Below are positions 29,901-41,900 of a stretch of 64,000 nucleotides of DNA, piece after piece. Below the pieces are notes generated by a model. It was not told where the DNA came from. It searched no databases and saw only the letters and a list, made by a program, of their open reading frames with translations. How positions within the stretch are numbered: position 1 is the first letter of the stretch; each line of letters opens with the position of its first letter. A program made the position numbers and the translations under genes. The stretch is from positions 71,298,001 through 71,362,000 of the forward strand of contig NC_068926.1 in NCBI RefSeq assembly GCF_023091745.1, given 5' to 3'. Source of the stretch: Budorcas taxicolor. Its lineage: Eukaryota; Chordata; Mammalia; Artiodactyla; Bovidae.

Positions 29901-32900
29901 CTTCTCTGCGCGGCTGGCACCGCCCGCTCGCTCGCAGGCTCTCCTCCAGCCGCGGACCCTCGCGTCCCGTTGCAGAGGTGTGTGTGCGTCTGTGGCCGTC
30001 TGTGCACTGCCCGTTGCCCCGTCTTGACTCTGGCGCTTGCATCTTCCCTGTCTCCCTGGGCTCGTCCTGGAGCTCGAGCGCCCTCTGGAGGCCCGGCCTT
30101 CAGTATCTTGCCATCTCTGCGCCCCGGCTCAGGCTCTGCACTTGGTAAACCCATCTTGAGCGGAAGATGGCCCTGGGCACTGAGCGGTGTGTGTGCCTGT
30201 GAGGGCCGATGGGCATCCCTGAGCCAAGGAGGCAGGCCTCCCTCTGCTGCGGGCACAGCAGCAGAGGGCCTCTGTCTTTCTCTCTGCTCCTGGCCCTCCC
30301 CTGGGAGCCGGGCTCTCCTTCAGTGGGTGGCTGGCAAGGGGGCCCGGCTCCGTCCTCCCTCCGGCCCTCCATCCTGGCTTTCCTCCCCTCTCCCCACTCT
30401 GTCCTCCTCTGCTCATTCCTGATGAGAGTGCCTTGCAACCGCACGCAGCCTGGGGAGCTGGGCTGGGCCCTGAGCCATCCAGTCCAGAGCGGAGCGAGCT
30501 GGCAGTCGTTTGCAGGCAGCTGGCCCCCTAGGGTGGGTTTGCTAGATCGAAGGTCTGTGTGTGACGCCCCCCTGTTCCCCAGAGAGGTTGCCCAGCCTGT
30601 CCTCCCCTTCCAGCAGCCTCGGGGTTACTCTTTTCAGAAATGGTTCCTGATTGGATGGGTTCAGGTACTGCCGCATCCTTGTCTTCCCGGCGTCTCTTGG
30701 CCCCCACAGCAGGGCCCCTTCCCCGGCGTCGCCGGCGAGGCCAGGGTGTCAGTGCAGCCTGAGGTCATGCCTGTCTCTCCACCAGCATGCCTGTACTTCA
30801 TCTGCAAGGCCTTGGAGAAGGACTGCCGCTACAGCAAGGGGCTGGTGCTCAAGGAGCAGATCTTCCAGGAGCAGCCGCGCCTGCGCCAGGACTCCCTCCG
30901 CATGTTCCTCCAGTGGTGGGTCGCTCACGCTCCGCCCTGCCTGCGCCTCTGCTGCGCGTGCCCAGGGCCGGCTCTGTCCAGCTCGTGCCTGCCTTCCCCT
31001 CTCTGAGGCTGGGCTTTCCGCGTTGCCCAGCCCGCCTCTGACCCTCCCTGCTTGCCTCTGGGAGGGGCCCATGCTCAGTAGCGTCGCCCGGGGGGCCCTT
31101 TGCAGCCTGACCACCCAGTCCTCCTGTCTGCCTCCCCGGGAGGAGAGCGGGCCCGGGCCCGGCAGCTCTGGGCTGGCCCTGCTGGCCCTGCTGGCCCTGC
31201 CCTGTCCGCCTCCCTGGCTCCGAGGCACCCTCGCCGGGGTCCCCGCCCCTCCCCGGCCTGCTCGCCCGCCTCTGCCGAGCTCTGGCTCCCAAACCCCCAT
31301 TGGCAGCTTGCCGAGCTCGGGCTGCCTCCGTTGCCACTGCCCCCGCCCGTGGTACCAGCTTGGCTCCACTAGGGGTTAGTGGTCATTTGTCCCAGTGTTT
31401 ATGCCTCAGGAGACCACGTCTCTTATTCCCATCTATCCCGAGAGGCTGCCCTTCTTTGGGCAGGTGGGTGATGAGCCCACGAGTGCGGGGGAGCCCTGCA
31501 GGGAGGGACCTCCGCTGGCAGAGGTGTGTCCGTGGGAGGCATGCCAGGCCTCAAGCTCCTGCCCTTGCTGTTGACTTCCGTCGGCTTTGGTGAGCTTGGC
31601 TGCTCTGAGGGCTGTTTTCAGGTGGGCAGTATGGGATAGTGAAATCCTTATAAGCTTTTTAGCGAAGGATGAGAGTGGCGTGTGGTTTTTCTGCCATCAG
31701 CGTGGTCCTGCTGATGTGGGTGAAGGCCCGTTGCCCGGTTGTGAGCAGATTAAAGGGCGTTAGTCATGCTGTGTACATGGGTGTTAAGAACGCTAATTAC
31801 TGCCCTTTGCAGCCCAAGTGCTAATTTTGTTTGTGGGAAGAATTAATACAGATTACAGGGTATTAACTGCGTGCCGGTGTGTAGGATTTGCACCATGGCT
31901 CTGACGTGCCCTGGTCATGCCTCTGTCCCTCACACTCTCAGTGACATGTCCATCCACGAGGTGTCAGTGAGCGAAGCCGAGTCGCAGGCCATCGTGGATG
32001 AGGCCCTGGGGCTGCGCAGGAGGCGGCAGGCGCTGACGGTGCGTGAGAAGGAGCCGGACCTGAAGCTGATGCAGCCCATCCCCTTCCTCACGTAGGTTGT
32101 CTGGGGTACCAGGCGGCCGCTGGGCCCTGCATGGGTGGAGACACGGGGCACACGGCCAGGTGACCGCAGGACGGGCTGGGCCTCCCTTGCTGGGGTTCCC
32201 TCTCTCCATGCTGTCCTTGATCCACTGCCTGCCACGCTCCCGTCAGCCCCTCTCACCGCCCGCCCGAGGGGAGAGGGGCAGGTGGACGGGGGCCATCAGG
32301 GCTCTGAGGGGCCAAGAGTGGGTGGGGAGCCCACCCCCCCCAGGGCCTGGCATCCTGCTTGCGAGTCCACGTTCATGACGGGGTCACGCTGCTGCGTGGG
32401 TTGGAGAGGGTTTAGGGCCAGAGCTGGAGTCCAGGGAGTAGTGGGCGTGGGTCGGGCAGAGGGAAGCCTGTGCAAAGGCCCTGCAGCGTGTGGGCTACGG
32501 TTTTGTTTGCAGAACTGAGCGAAAGTGAGGGTGTGTTGGGCGGGGTAAGGCAGTGAGGTGGGGCAGGCAGTACCCTGGCGACAGGTGGAGGCCTTGGTTT
32601 TTAGTCGAAGGGCCTGGGAAGCTGTTCAGGGATGGGTGGGTGGGTACCTTACGCCACACTGCGTCATACCGCAACACAGCATGGCACGCAACACAACACG
32701 GGACACGCAGAGCACAGAGCAGCAGACAGCGAGCAGCACAGCCCGGGCCGCACCTCAGCACAACACGACACGCAACACGGCTTCTGCACGAGACACGCGT
32801 GCTCGGGCTGTGCCCGGCGGGCTCCGGCCCAGCAGCTGTGGGGCCCCTTTAGAGCACACCTTTGTCAGTAGCCCTCCCCCAGGAAGTCAGACGAGTGGCC

Positions 32901-35900
32901 GCAGGGCGAGGCCACCAGGCGGTAAAGGCGGGACCTTGCTCAGAAGGGGTTATCACTTTTGCCCGCAGCTGCCCCTGCCTGGTGGGGCTGAGATGCCCTG
33001 GGGCTCTTGCGGGCAGTGTGGAGGGTGTGGGCTCCGCTCCAGCCCAGCGGCTCCACCTCAGCGGTCAGTCACCCCGGCCCCCCGCCCTCATGAGGACAGC
33101 GGCCTGGGCTCTGGGCTCCCTATGGTGGGTGCTGAGCCCGCGTGGTGACCTTCTCCCTGCAGCTGGAAGTGCCTCGGTGAGAGCCTGCTGGCTACATACC
33201 ACCACCTCACCACGTGCGAGCCCCCGCGGCCCAGCCTGGGCAAGAGGATCGACCTGTCTGACTATCAGGACCCCAGACAGCGTCCCGCGTCCCCCGAGGA
33301 GGCAGTGCCTGTCAGTGTGCTCCAGCCAAGCCCTGCCAGCGCCAGCCCTGCAGCCTCCGTGCCAGAGCCCGTGCTGGCATTCACCCCCGTGGCCACGGCC
33401 AGCTTCCCGCTGCACAGCCCCAGCCTGCTGGAGACGGGTGTCCCCACCGGTGAGCGGGCCCCGGGGAGGGCTTCAGGGGGCCCTGTCTGCTGAGCGGCAG
33501 TGGGAGCTGGAGAGCCCCGCCCTCTCCAAAGGCCGGGCCCTGCCACCGCCCGGCCCCGCAGGAGAGCTCCAGGCTGCTGGCCAGCCTCCCTCAGCAGTGG
33601 GGCCCTGGGGGTGGGGTTGGCCTCGGGTGCAGCTCCTCAGGCCCCCTGCCCTGCCCGCTGTGCTGCTGGGCACTGACACTCCCGGCTTAAGCAGCAGCCA
33701 GCAGTCACCACTGTCTGTGGTCATGTCCCTTGGAATGGCATTACTGATTTTTATCATCATTGGAGCCTTCCAAAAACACTTTGGACCAAAGCTTCTGAGC
33801 CTTTCCTTGATTTCTGTGTCCCTGATAAAGCCTACGTGGCGGCTAAAGAAGGTTCTGAATGAACACGTATGTAATGGTGTCTAACTTTTTAACTTGGTCA
33901 CCAGTGACACCTGTCTGCTAGGAATCATGTGACCCTCTTGCCCATATCCTGTCACTGGGCCTCGGGCCTGGGCAGAGTCAGGGTCCCTGCTGCTTGCTTA
34001 GCCCTATCCCAGGACAGCCGGTGGGGGGGCTTTGACCCTGAGATCCTGGCATTCTGTCGCTATGGAAAGTAGTCTTGAGGCCCGGCCTGTGGGTGAGAAA
34101 GGGGTGAGATTAAGGGATTTGCAATGGTCTTTTCTCAGGCTCTTTTTTGCTAGAGGGGATGGAAAATTTCTTGAATGTCCAAGAAGCCTTTTTTTTTTTT
34201 TTTTAACTGAGTTTTTTTTTTCTTTTGTTTTGTTTTTGTTGTTGCTTTGGTTTGGTTTGGGGTATTTTTTTGGCCCACTATCTACACTGAGGATGATCAA
34301 CAACATAGAATTCTTGCTTCTGGAAGTTTTAGAATCTTACTAGAATGCTTAATCTGCTTTTTATTTTTATTTTTATTTATTTATTTTTTAATTTTAAAAT
34401 CTTTAATTCTTACATGCGTTCCCAAACATGAACCCCCCTCCCACCTCCCTCCCCATAACATCTCTCTGGGTCATCCCCGTGCACCAGCCCCAAGCATGCT
34501 GTATCCTGCGTCAGACATAGACTGGCGATTCGATTCTTACATGATAGTATACATGTTTCAGTGCCATTCTCCCAAATCATCCCACCCTCTCCCTCTGAGT
34601 CCAAAAGTCCGTTATACACATCTGTGTCTTTTTTCCTGTCTTGCATACAGGGTCGTCATTGCCATCTTTCTAAATTCCATATATATGTGTTAGTATACTG
34701 TATTGGTGTTTTTCTTTCTGGCTTACTTCACTCTGTATAATCGGCTCCAGTTTCATCCATCTCAGAACTGATTCAAATGAATTCTTTTTAACGGCTGAGT
34801 AATACTCCATTGTGTATATGTACCACAGCTTTCTTATCCATTCATCTGCTGATGGACATCTAGGTTGTTTCCATGTCCTGGCTATTATAAACAGTGTTGC
34901 AATGAACATTGGGGTACATGTGTCTCTTTCAATTCTGGTTTCCTCGGTGTGTATGCCCAGCAGTGGGATTGCTGTTCATAAGGTAGTTCTATTTGCAATT
35001 TTTTAAGGAATCTTCACACTGTTCTCCATAGTGGCTGTACTAGTTTGCATTCCCACCAACAGTGTAGGAGGGTTCCCTTTTCTCCACAGCCTCTCCAGCA
35101 TTTATTGCTTGCAGATTTTTGGATAGCAGCCATTCTGACTGGTGTGAAGTGGTACCTCATTGTGGTTTTGATATGCATTTCTCTAATAATGAGTGATGTT
35201 GAGCATCTTTTCATGTGTTTGTTAGCCATCCGTCGAGAAGCCTTAAGTTAAACATGCAGGCAGGTTATAAAATGACTGAGTGCCTTGAGGTGTGTTTCCC
35301 TGGCCCAAGTCTCCTGAGCTTTCGACTTGCTCTCTTTGTAAAGGTGATGTCTCCGGGGGAGATAAATCCAAGAAAGGGGTCAAACGGAAGAAGATTTCCG
35401 AGGAGAGCGGGGAGACGGCGAAGCGGCGGTCTGCCCGCGTCCGAAACACCAAATGCAAGAAGGAAGAGAAGGTGGACTTCCAGGAGCTGCTGCTGAAATT
35501 CCTGCCGTCCAGGTGCGGCGCTGTCGGTCTCAGCAGAGGAGGCCCACAGCCTCCCGCCTCCCTCCCACCTCTGGTTCTGGGGCCGCCCTCCCCTGTGGGT
35601 GCCTCCTCCGCCCCCGGGCTGGGGCCTCCGAACGTCCTGAAGGCAGGAAGCGGAACTCGCGTGTCTTGAGAGCTGGGGCTGCCTGCTCACGCCTCACGCC
35701 TGGGCCTCCCGTTGTCAGGCGCAGATGCCGGGACAGCCCGTGGGAGGGGCCCATGCTCAGGGAGGTGCCCGCTTGGCTTCTCCGGGCTCCGCAGGGTCCC
35801 TGGAGCTTGAGAAAGTGGATGGCGGGTTTGGGAGTCGTCCCTCGGGTTCCCCAGAGAAGCCTCCCAGGAGGAGGTGGGCCCGGCTGCCCGGGGAAGGGGG

Positions 35901-38900
35901 TCTGCGCCCCCATGCTCGTCCCCTGGGTCTTCTCCGGCCCCTGCGTCCTGCCCTGTCCCCTCCCTCAGACGCTTTGGGGCCTGGTGCCAGACTTCCTACC
36001 GCCTTTGCCTGAGTGCAGAGAGCAGGCGGGTTCTCTCTGCCCACCGACATTTGAGGGGCACGTCCTGTGAGCCGGGGCGTCCTCTCCCGTGCCTGTGTGT
36101 TTGTGTTTTTGAGACTGTGCCCCGTTTTCTCCCTTCTGTGGCTCTGGGGTCTGGGGGGTGGCTGTGTGTCTGTGAGCACCCTTCTGGGGTCCTCGGCTGG
36201 TTCTGTCTCCTGACGGTCGGCTCCAGGGTGGTGCATCCAGGCCGACGAGGGCGGGGTGCCCAGGAGCTCCCGGTGGCTCGTGAATCTCTGGCCACGGGAT
36301 TTGGCATTCCTAGTTCCCTGCCTTTCTGTTTCTGAGGGGAGAGGGATGTGCCCGAGTGGAGCCGTTCTCAGCGGGAGCAGGACGTGGGCTCTCTGGTGGC
36401 TTCCTCCCGAGCCACGCCTCCTCGAGCAGGCCTCCTGGTGGGAGCCCCGGCGGGGGGGCCACTTCCCACCCTGCCCCCTCCCGCTGCCCCGCCTGGGTCC
36501 TTGTTCCCCAGCCCTGCTGGTGGGGAGTGGCGTCTTCCTTCTCTTTTACCTTTGTTTCAACTGCTGGTTTCCTGTGTGGTTTTCGCGTCAGCTTCCTCGA
36601 ATGGCTGGCAGGGGCTTGCGGTGGCTTGCTGGGTGCAGTCCCCAGAGGGGGCGGGGGATGCGTTTGTGCACCGTGAGGTCAGGAGGCGGCGCCTGTCCAT
36701 CCGTGGGGGGCGGCGGGGACAACTAAAAGCGGAGTCCCTGGGGGATCTTCCGGGAGCGGCCGCCTCTCCCCCAGGCCCAGAGCACTGTGAGGCATCGTGG
36801 AGGTGCCACCTGGCCCCCCTGCCTTGCCCCCCCAGCGCATTTTGGGCCTCAGCATGTGGAGGCTTGGCCGACTGCTGTCTAGGCAAAGTCCTGTGGCCGC
36901 TGTCTCCAGCTCCCTGTGGGCATCAGTCTCTGTGTGGGTCCTTTCTGTGTTTCCCACTCGAAGGTCAGCTTCCTGTGGACAGGGCTCGCTGATCCCTGGC
37001 TGTATTCTGACTTCGGCCCAATGCCTGGTGACCGCCTGATGGGATGGGTAGAGGCAAGGCACGGGCCAGACCCGGCCATGAAGGCCTGCAGAGGCGGAGC
37101 CTCCTTGCCTGGGGCCAGCCGGGCTGGTGTGAGTCTCGTGTGTTCCTTGCAGGTTGAGAAAGCTGGACCCTGAGGAGGAAGACGACCCCTTTAACAGCTA
37201 TGAAGTCCCGCCAGAGGCCAAGCTGGAGAGCTTCCCCAGCGCGGGGGCCCACAGGCTGTCCTCCGACTCGGCCACGTTCATGGAGTCTGGTAGGAGTGGG
37301 CACCGCGGGCGCTGCTGGGGCCGTGTCTGGGTGGTGGTCCCGGGCTGGCCCAGAGCTGCCTGGCTCTGTCCCGCCTGAGCTCTGAGCTCAGCCGAGTGAG
37401 GCGCTGGGCCGTCCTGGCACGGGCCTTGCTGGCCCAAAGGTGCGTCTCACTGTTGAGTGTGGCTGAGTGCTGGGCGCTGTGCTGCTGCGTGAGACTGTAC
37501 CCCCCAGCCAGGAGGCTTGGACAGGTGGCATCCACAGCTGTGGGGGGCGCGGGCTCTCCACACTGCCGCCCTCTTCTCCCGAAGGAGGCAGGCCTGGCAT
37601 GGAGGTCCCTCCTCCCGTCGGCGCCCCCCACTCACATCAGGCCTCCCCCCTCAAGTCGGGCCCCCCTCACGTCTGGTCCCCCTCTCGTCTGGTCCCCCCT
37701 CACGTCGGATCCCCCCTCACGTCGGGCCCCCCTCACGTCAGGTCCTCTTTGCGTCGGGGCCCCCTCACGTCGGGCCCCCCTCACGTCAGGTCCTCTTTGC
37801 GTCGGGGCCCCCTCTCGTTGGGCCCCCCTCACGTCTGGTCCCCCTCACGTCGGGTCCCCCCTCTCGTTGGGCCCCCCTCACGTCAGGTCCCCTTTGCGTC
37901 GGGGCCCCCTCACGTCGGGCCCCCCTCACGTCAGGTCCCCTTTGCGTCGGGGCCCCCTCACGTTGGGCCCCCCTCACGTCAGGTCCTTTTTGCGTCGGGG
38001 CCCCCTCTCGTCGGGCCCCCCTCACGTCTGGTCCCCCCTCTCGTCGGGCCCCCCTCACGTCTGGTCCCCCTCTCGTCTGGTCCCCCTCTCGTCTGGTCCC
38101 CCCTCACGTCGGATCCCCCCTCACGTCGGGCCCCCCTCACGTCAGGTCCTCTTTGCGTCGGGGCCCCCTCTCGTTGGGCCCCCCTCACGTCTGGTCCCCC
38201 TCACGTCGGGTCCCCCCTCTCGTTGGGCCCCCCTCACGTCGGGTCCCCCCTCTCGTCGGGCCCCCCTCACATCAGGTCCCCTTTGCGTCGGGGCCCCCTC
38301 ACGTCAGGTCCCCTTTGCGTCGGGGCCCCCTCACGTCGGGCCCCCCTCACGTCAGGTCCTTTTTGCGTCGGGGCCCCCTCTCGTCGGGCCCCCCTCACGT
38401 CTGGTCCCCCTCACGTCTGGTCCCCCCTCTCGTCGGGCCCCCCTCACGTTGGGACGTCCCTCCGGCAGAGAAGCAGGACGTGCACGCCTTCCTGCTGGGG
38501 AACCTGAGCAACGGGGGCGTCCTGGAGCTGATGGTGCGTTTCCTGAAGAGCATGGGCCTCAGGTTCCTGCTGCGCTGGCCGCCGGGCCTGGCGGAGGTCG
38601 TGCTCAGCACCTACCACAGCTGGCGGAGGCACAGCGCCAGCCTGCCCAACCCGCTGCTCAGGGACTGCAGCAACCGGCACATCCAGGTGGGTCTGCAGGG
38701 CACTCTGGCCCCTCTTCCCCGGAGGAGGGCGGCTGCTTCTAGGGGCAGCGTTGGGGGTGTCCAGGGCTCCCAGAGGTGGAGGAGCCCCGGGTTCACAGGT
38801 GCTCAGGGCTGTGTGGGTCAGGGGCCCCTGGGCAGGCAGCCTCTGCTGGGACACGTCTGGGACTGCCTCCCGGCGGCGTCTGCCCGGGTCCGCCCCCCCG

Positions 38901-41900
38901 AGGCAGGGTGGAGTGGTGGTGGGGCCGAGCTTTGGTCCCCGGACAGACCGCTGGGTCACTTGTCAGTTGTGCCCCCTTGGCTGGGCCGGTGCCCCCTTAC
39001 TGCTGAGCCTCAGCTTCCTGGCATGCGGGGGAGCCATGCACCCACCCCGGGTGCTGTCAGGGCTGAGGGCCTGCGCTTGGCGGGGGGCAGGGCTGTCTCT
39101 TGCGCGGGACGGTCCCCAGGACAGGGGGCGGGTGGGTCTCACCGGTGTTCCTGAGTCCATCCCAGGGAGGTCCATCTGTCCTTAGGTCCTGGCAGCAGCC
39201 ACTGGTTATGACTCAGGGAATGGATAATAGAGGGCCGAGTGGCGCCCCCATCAGAGTCGAGTCTAGCTGAGGCTCCTTGTGTCCCCACCCTTGGCCCCTG
39301 GGCCCCCTGGCGTCGGGCCCTGCTGACCCTGCTGGCCCCGCGCCTGTGCTGCAGGAGATGATGCTGATGTCTCTTTGCTGCATGGAGCTGCAGCTGGACC
39401 AGTGGCTGCTGACCAAGGGCCGGAGCTCTGCAGGTAGGCCCCATCCGTGTTCCATGGGGGCCCGCTTTCTGGAGGGGGCAGGAGCCGGGGCCTAGTCCCT
39501 CCTCCAGGGGCACATTTCTTAGGCCACCTCATCAGGCCAGGAAAGGCCCGGGCCTCTGAGAAGTGGCTGAGCCCCACGGGAGCCACCTGCCTGCTGGTAA
39601 CTCGGGATGAGGGCCGGGGCACCTCTGTTTCCTCAGGTCATCACTGGACACTTTGCGTGTCCCCAGATACGCTCAGCGCAGTCTGCTTGGTGAGGGCTGC
39701 GAGCCCCAGGGTTTCTGAATCCTTGTTGGGCCCGTCGGGCTCTGACGCTGGCCACTTGGGACCATGGGGCTCCGAGGGCTCAGGGCCTCGGGGAGCAGGA
39801 GGGCATCTGGGCCCCACTCATGAGGTTGACTCCTTCCGGCCTGACGGTTTTCAGTGTCTCCTCGGAACTGCCCCGCAGGCGTGCTGAATGGCAGGTTCGG
39901 CCCCGACTTCCCAGGGGCCCACTTCCTGGGGGACCTCCTGCAGCTGTCGTTTGCCTCATCCCAGCGGGACCTGTTTGAGGATGGCTGGTTGGAGTTTGTG
40001 GTCCGCGTGTACTGGTTGAAGGCTCGATTCCTGGCGCTGCAGGTTGGTCTGGGGGCAGCTGCTTGGGGAGGAAGCCTGGGCACCCAGCACGGAGGGGAGG
40101 GGCTGGTCACATGATGGAGCGTGTGTGTGCATGCCTGATAGCACCTGGGCACTGGGCTCGGTGTCAGGAAGCGCGGTGTGGGGGGGATCTTCATGGTCCT
40201 GGAGCCAGCATGCCCACCACCCACCTAGCCACAGCACCGGGAGGGTCTCGTGGGCCCCACAGACCCAGAGAGGTTGCCTTGTGGCCTTGGCCCTTTGCTT
40301 GTGTTTACTGAGAGCCATGGGGAGGACTGGGGTGGGCTGGCTGGCTCCCAGCCCCCTGAACACCGTGGCACCCTTCAGTTGGTTAGTTGGTTCCAGAGTG
40401 GGGCAGGCCCAGTCGAGTCACAACTCTGTCACCTCCGCTTGAGCCCTGGACAGGTTCTGGGCCGTGCGCCCCTGCCACAGGGGTCACCGCGCTCCCCTGG
40501 GGGCCGTGGTGTGGATCATTCGTTCGTTCATCCGTTCAGTAGATGCGTGCTGAGCCTCCATTCTGGCCAGCTGCTGTGTAGGGGGGAAGGTGGGGATCGG
40601 CCAGCCCACCCCCATGGTGCCCCCCGTGTGAGGGGCTCGGGAGGCAGCCCTGGCGAGTCGGTGAGCACACCTCCTCTGCCCAGGGAGACATGGAGCAGGC
40701 CCTGGAGAACTATGACATCTGCACGGAGATGCTGCAGAGCTCAGCCGCCGCGGGGGCCGAGCAGAGAGACGTGGTCATCCGCCTGCCCAACCTCCACAAT
40801 GACTCGGTGGTCTCCCTGGAGGAGGTGAGCAGAGCTTCCTCAACGGTGTTTCCCTGTCAAAGGCCTGACCTGTCCATACGGACTAGGAGACAGGGCGGGA
40901 GGGGGCCCGGGAGAGGCAGCCCTGGCGTTCAGGGTGCGGTGGACTTGAAGGCTCAGCCCTGATGGAGCACCTGCCGGGGGCCAGGGATGGGAGCCGGCTG
41001 GGAACGGGGCGGGGGGGTGTCTGCCAGGGGTGGGGAGGGGTCTTGCTTGGCTCCCAGGCCCGTGTGGCAGGGCTGCTCCAGCAGGATGAAGGGAACCTCC
41101 CCAGAAGCAGACCAGCATTGCTCTGGCCCTGGGCTGGCCAGCGGCCTGTGACTCTCCTCCTGGCCTTACTGTGCAGCCCCCAACCCCCACCCACAGCTCC
41201 GTGTCTGTGACGTGTCCTTGGGCTGAGGGTGGCCGTCAGGCTCTGCAGAGTGGCTTCAGGGCCAGGCCCAGTGCAGCGGCCTGCTACCCGTGTCTGGCAG
41301 GCCTCCTGGCAGAGAGGACTCAGGGGTCGGTGGTGGGTTCCTGCCTCTGGCCGGGGCCTGCTTGATCTCTGTGGCCTCGTACCCCAGCCCAGGAGGCTGG
41401 GTTGCTGGAGCGTGGCTGGGAGGCTGGCTAACTGTTTTAGCATCCTCTATCTGGAGCCTGTGCTTTGGGGGTAGTTGTGATTTTTGGTGTATTTGTTCTT
41501 TGAAGACTGGCACGCCTTGACCCTCACAGAGGTGCTGTCTGTAAAGCAGTCGCTTGCTGTGAATGCCTCTCGTCTGGGTCTGATAAGGGCAGAACCCTGG
41601 CCGCCCCAGGGGGCCCGTGATGGCTTGGTCAGCCAGCGATCCTGGGCCTTTTCCAGATTGACAAGAACCTGCGGTCGCTGGAGCGCTGCCAGTCTCTGGA
41701 GGAGACGCAGCGGCTGTACGAGGCCGGCGACCACCGCGCTGTCGTGCGCCTGCTGCGCCCCACCTTGTGTACCAGCGGCTGTGACCGCGCCAGGCACCTG
41801 CAGTTCATGACCTCCGTGCCCGAGAGGCCGGCCCAGCTGCTGCTGCTGCAGGTGAGCGCACCCGCCTCGCCCGCGCCCTCCACTGTCTCCTCTGAGGGAA

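Noticed and set aside
29260..30256. Long minus-strand open frames of 260 and 305 codons in CABIN1 intron 6
   Set aside because: Arg/Gly/Pro/Gln-rich low-complexity products of GC-rich tandem sequence, with no family resemblance and overlapping each other in different frames.
37624..38452. Regularly spaced repeats resembling a CRISPR array
   Set aside because: The units are contiguous with no unique spacers, in a vertebrate intron; this is a minisatellite.
37396..39154. Three overlapping plus-strand open frames of 346-545 codons rich in GPPSR/PLTSGPP repeats
   Set aside because: They are translations of the 16-bp minisatellite in CABIN1 intron 11. The frame shared with exons 11 and 12 meets a stop near 37376, so retention of the intron would not give a fusion protein.
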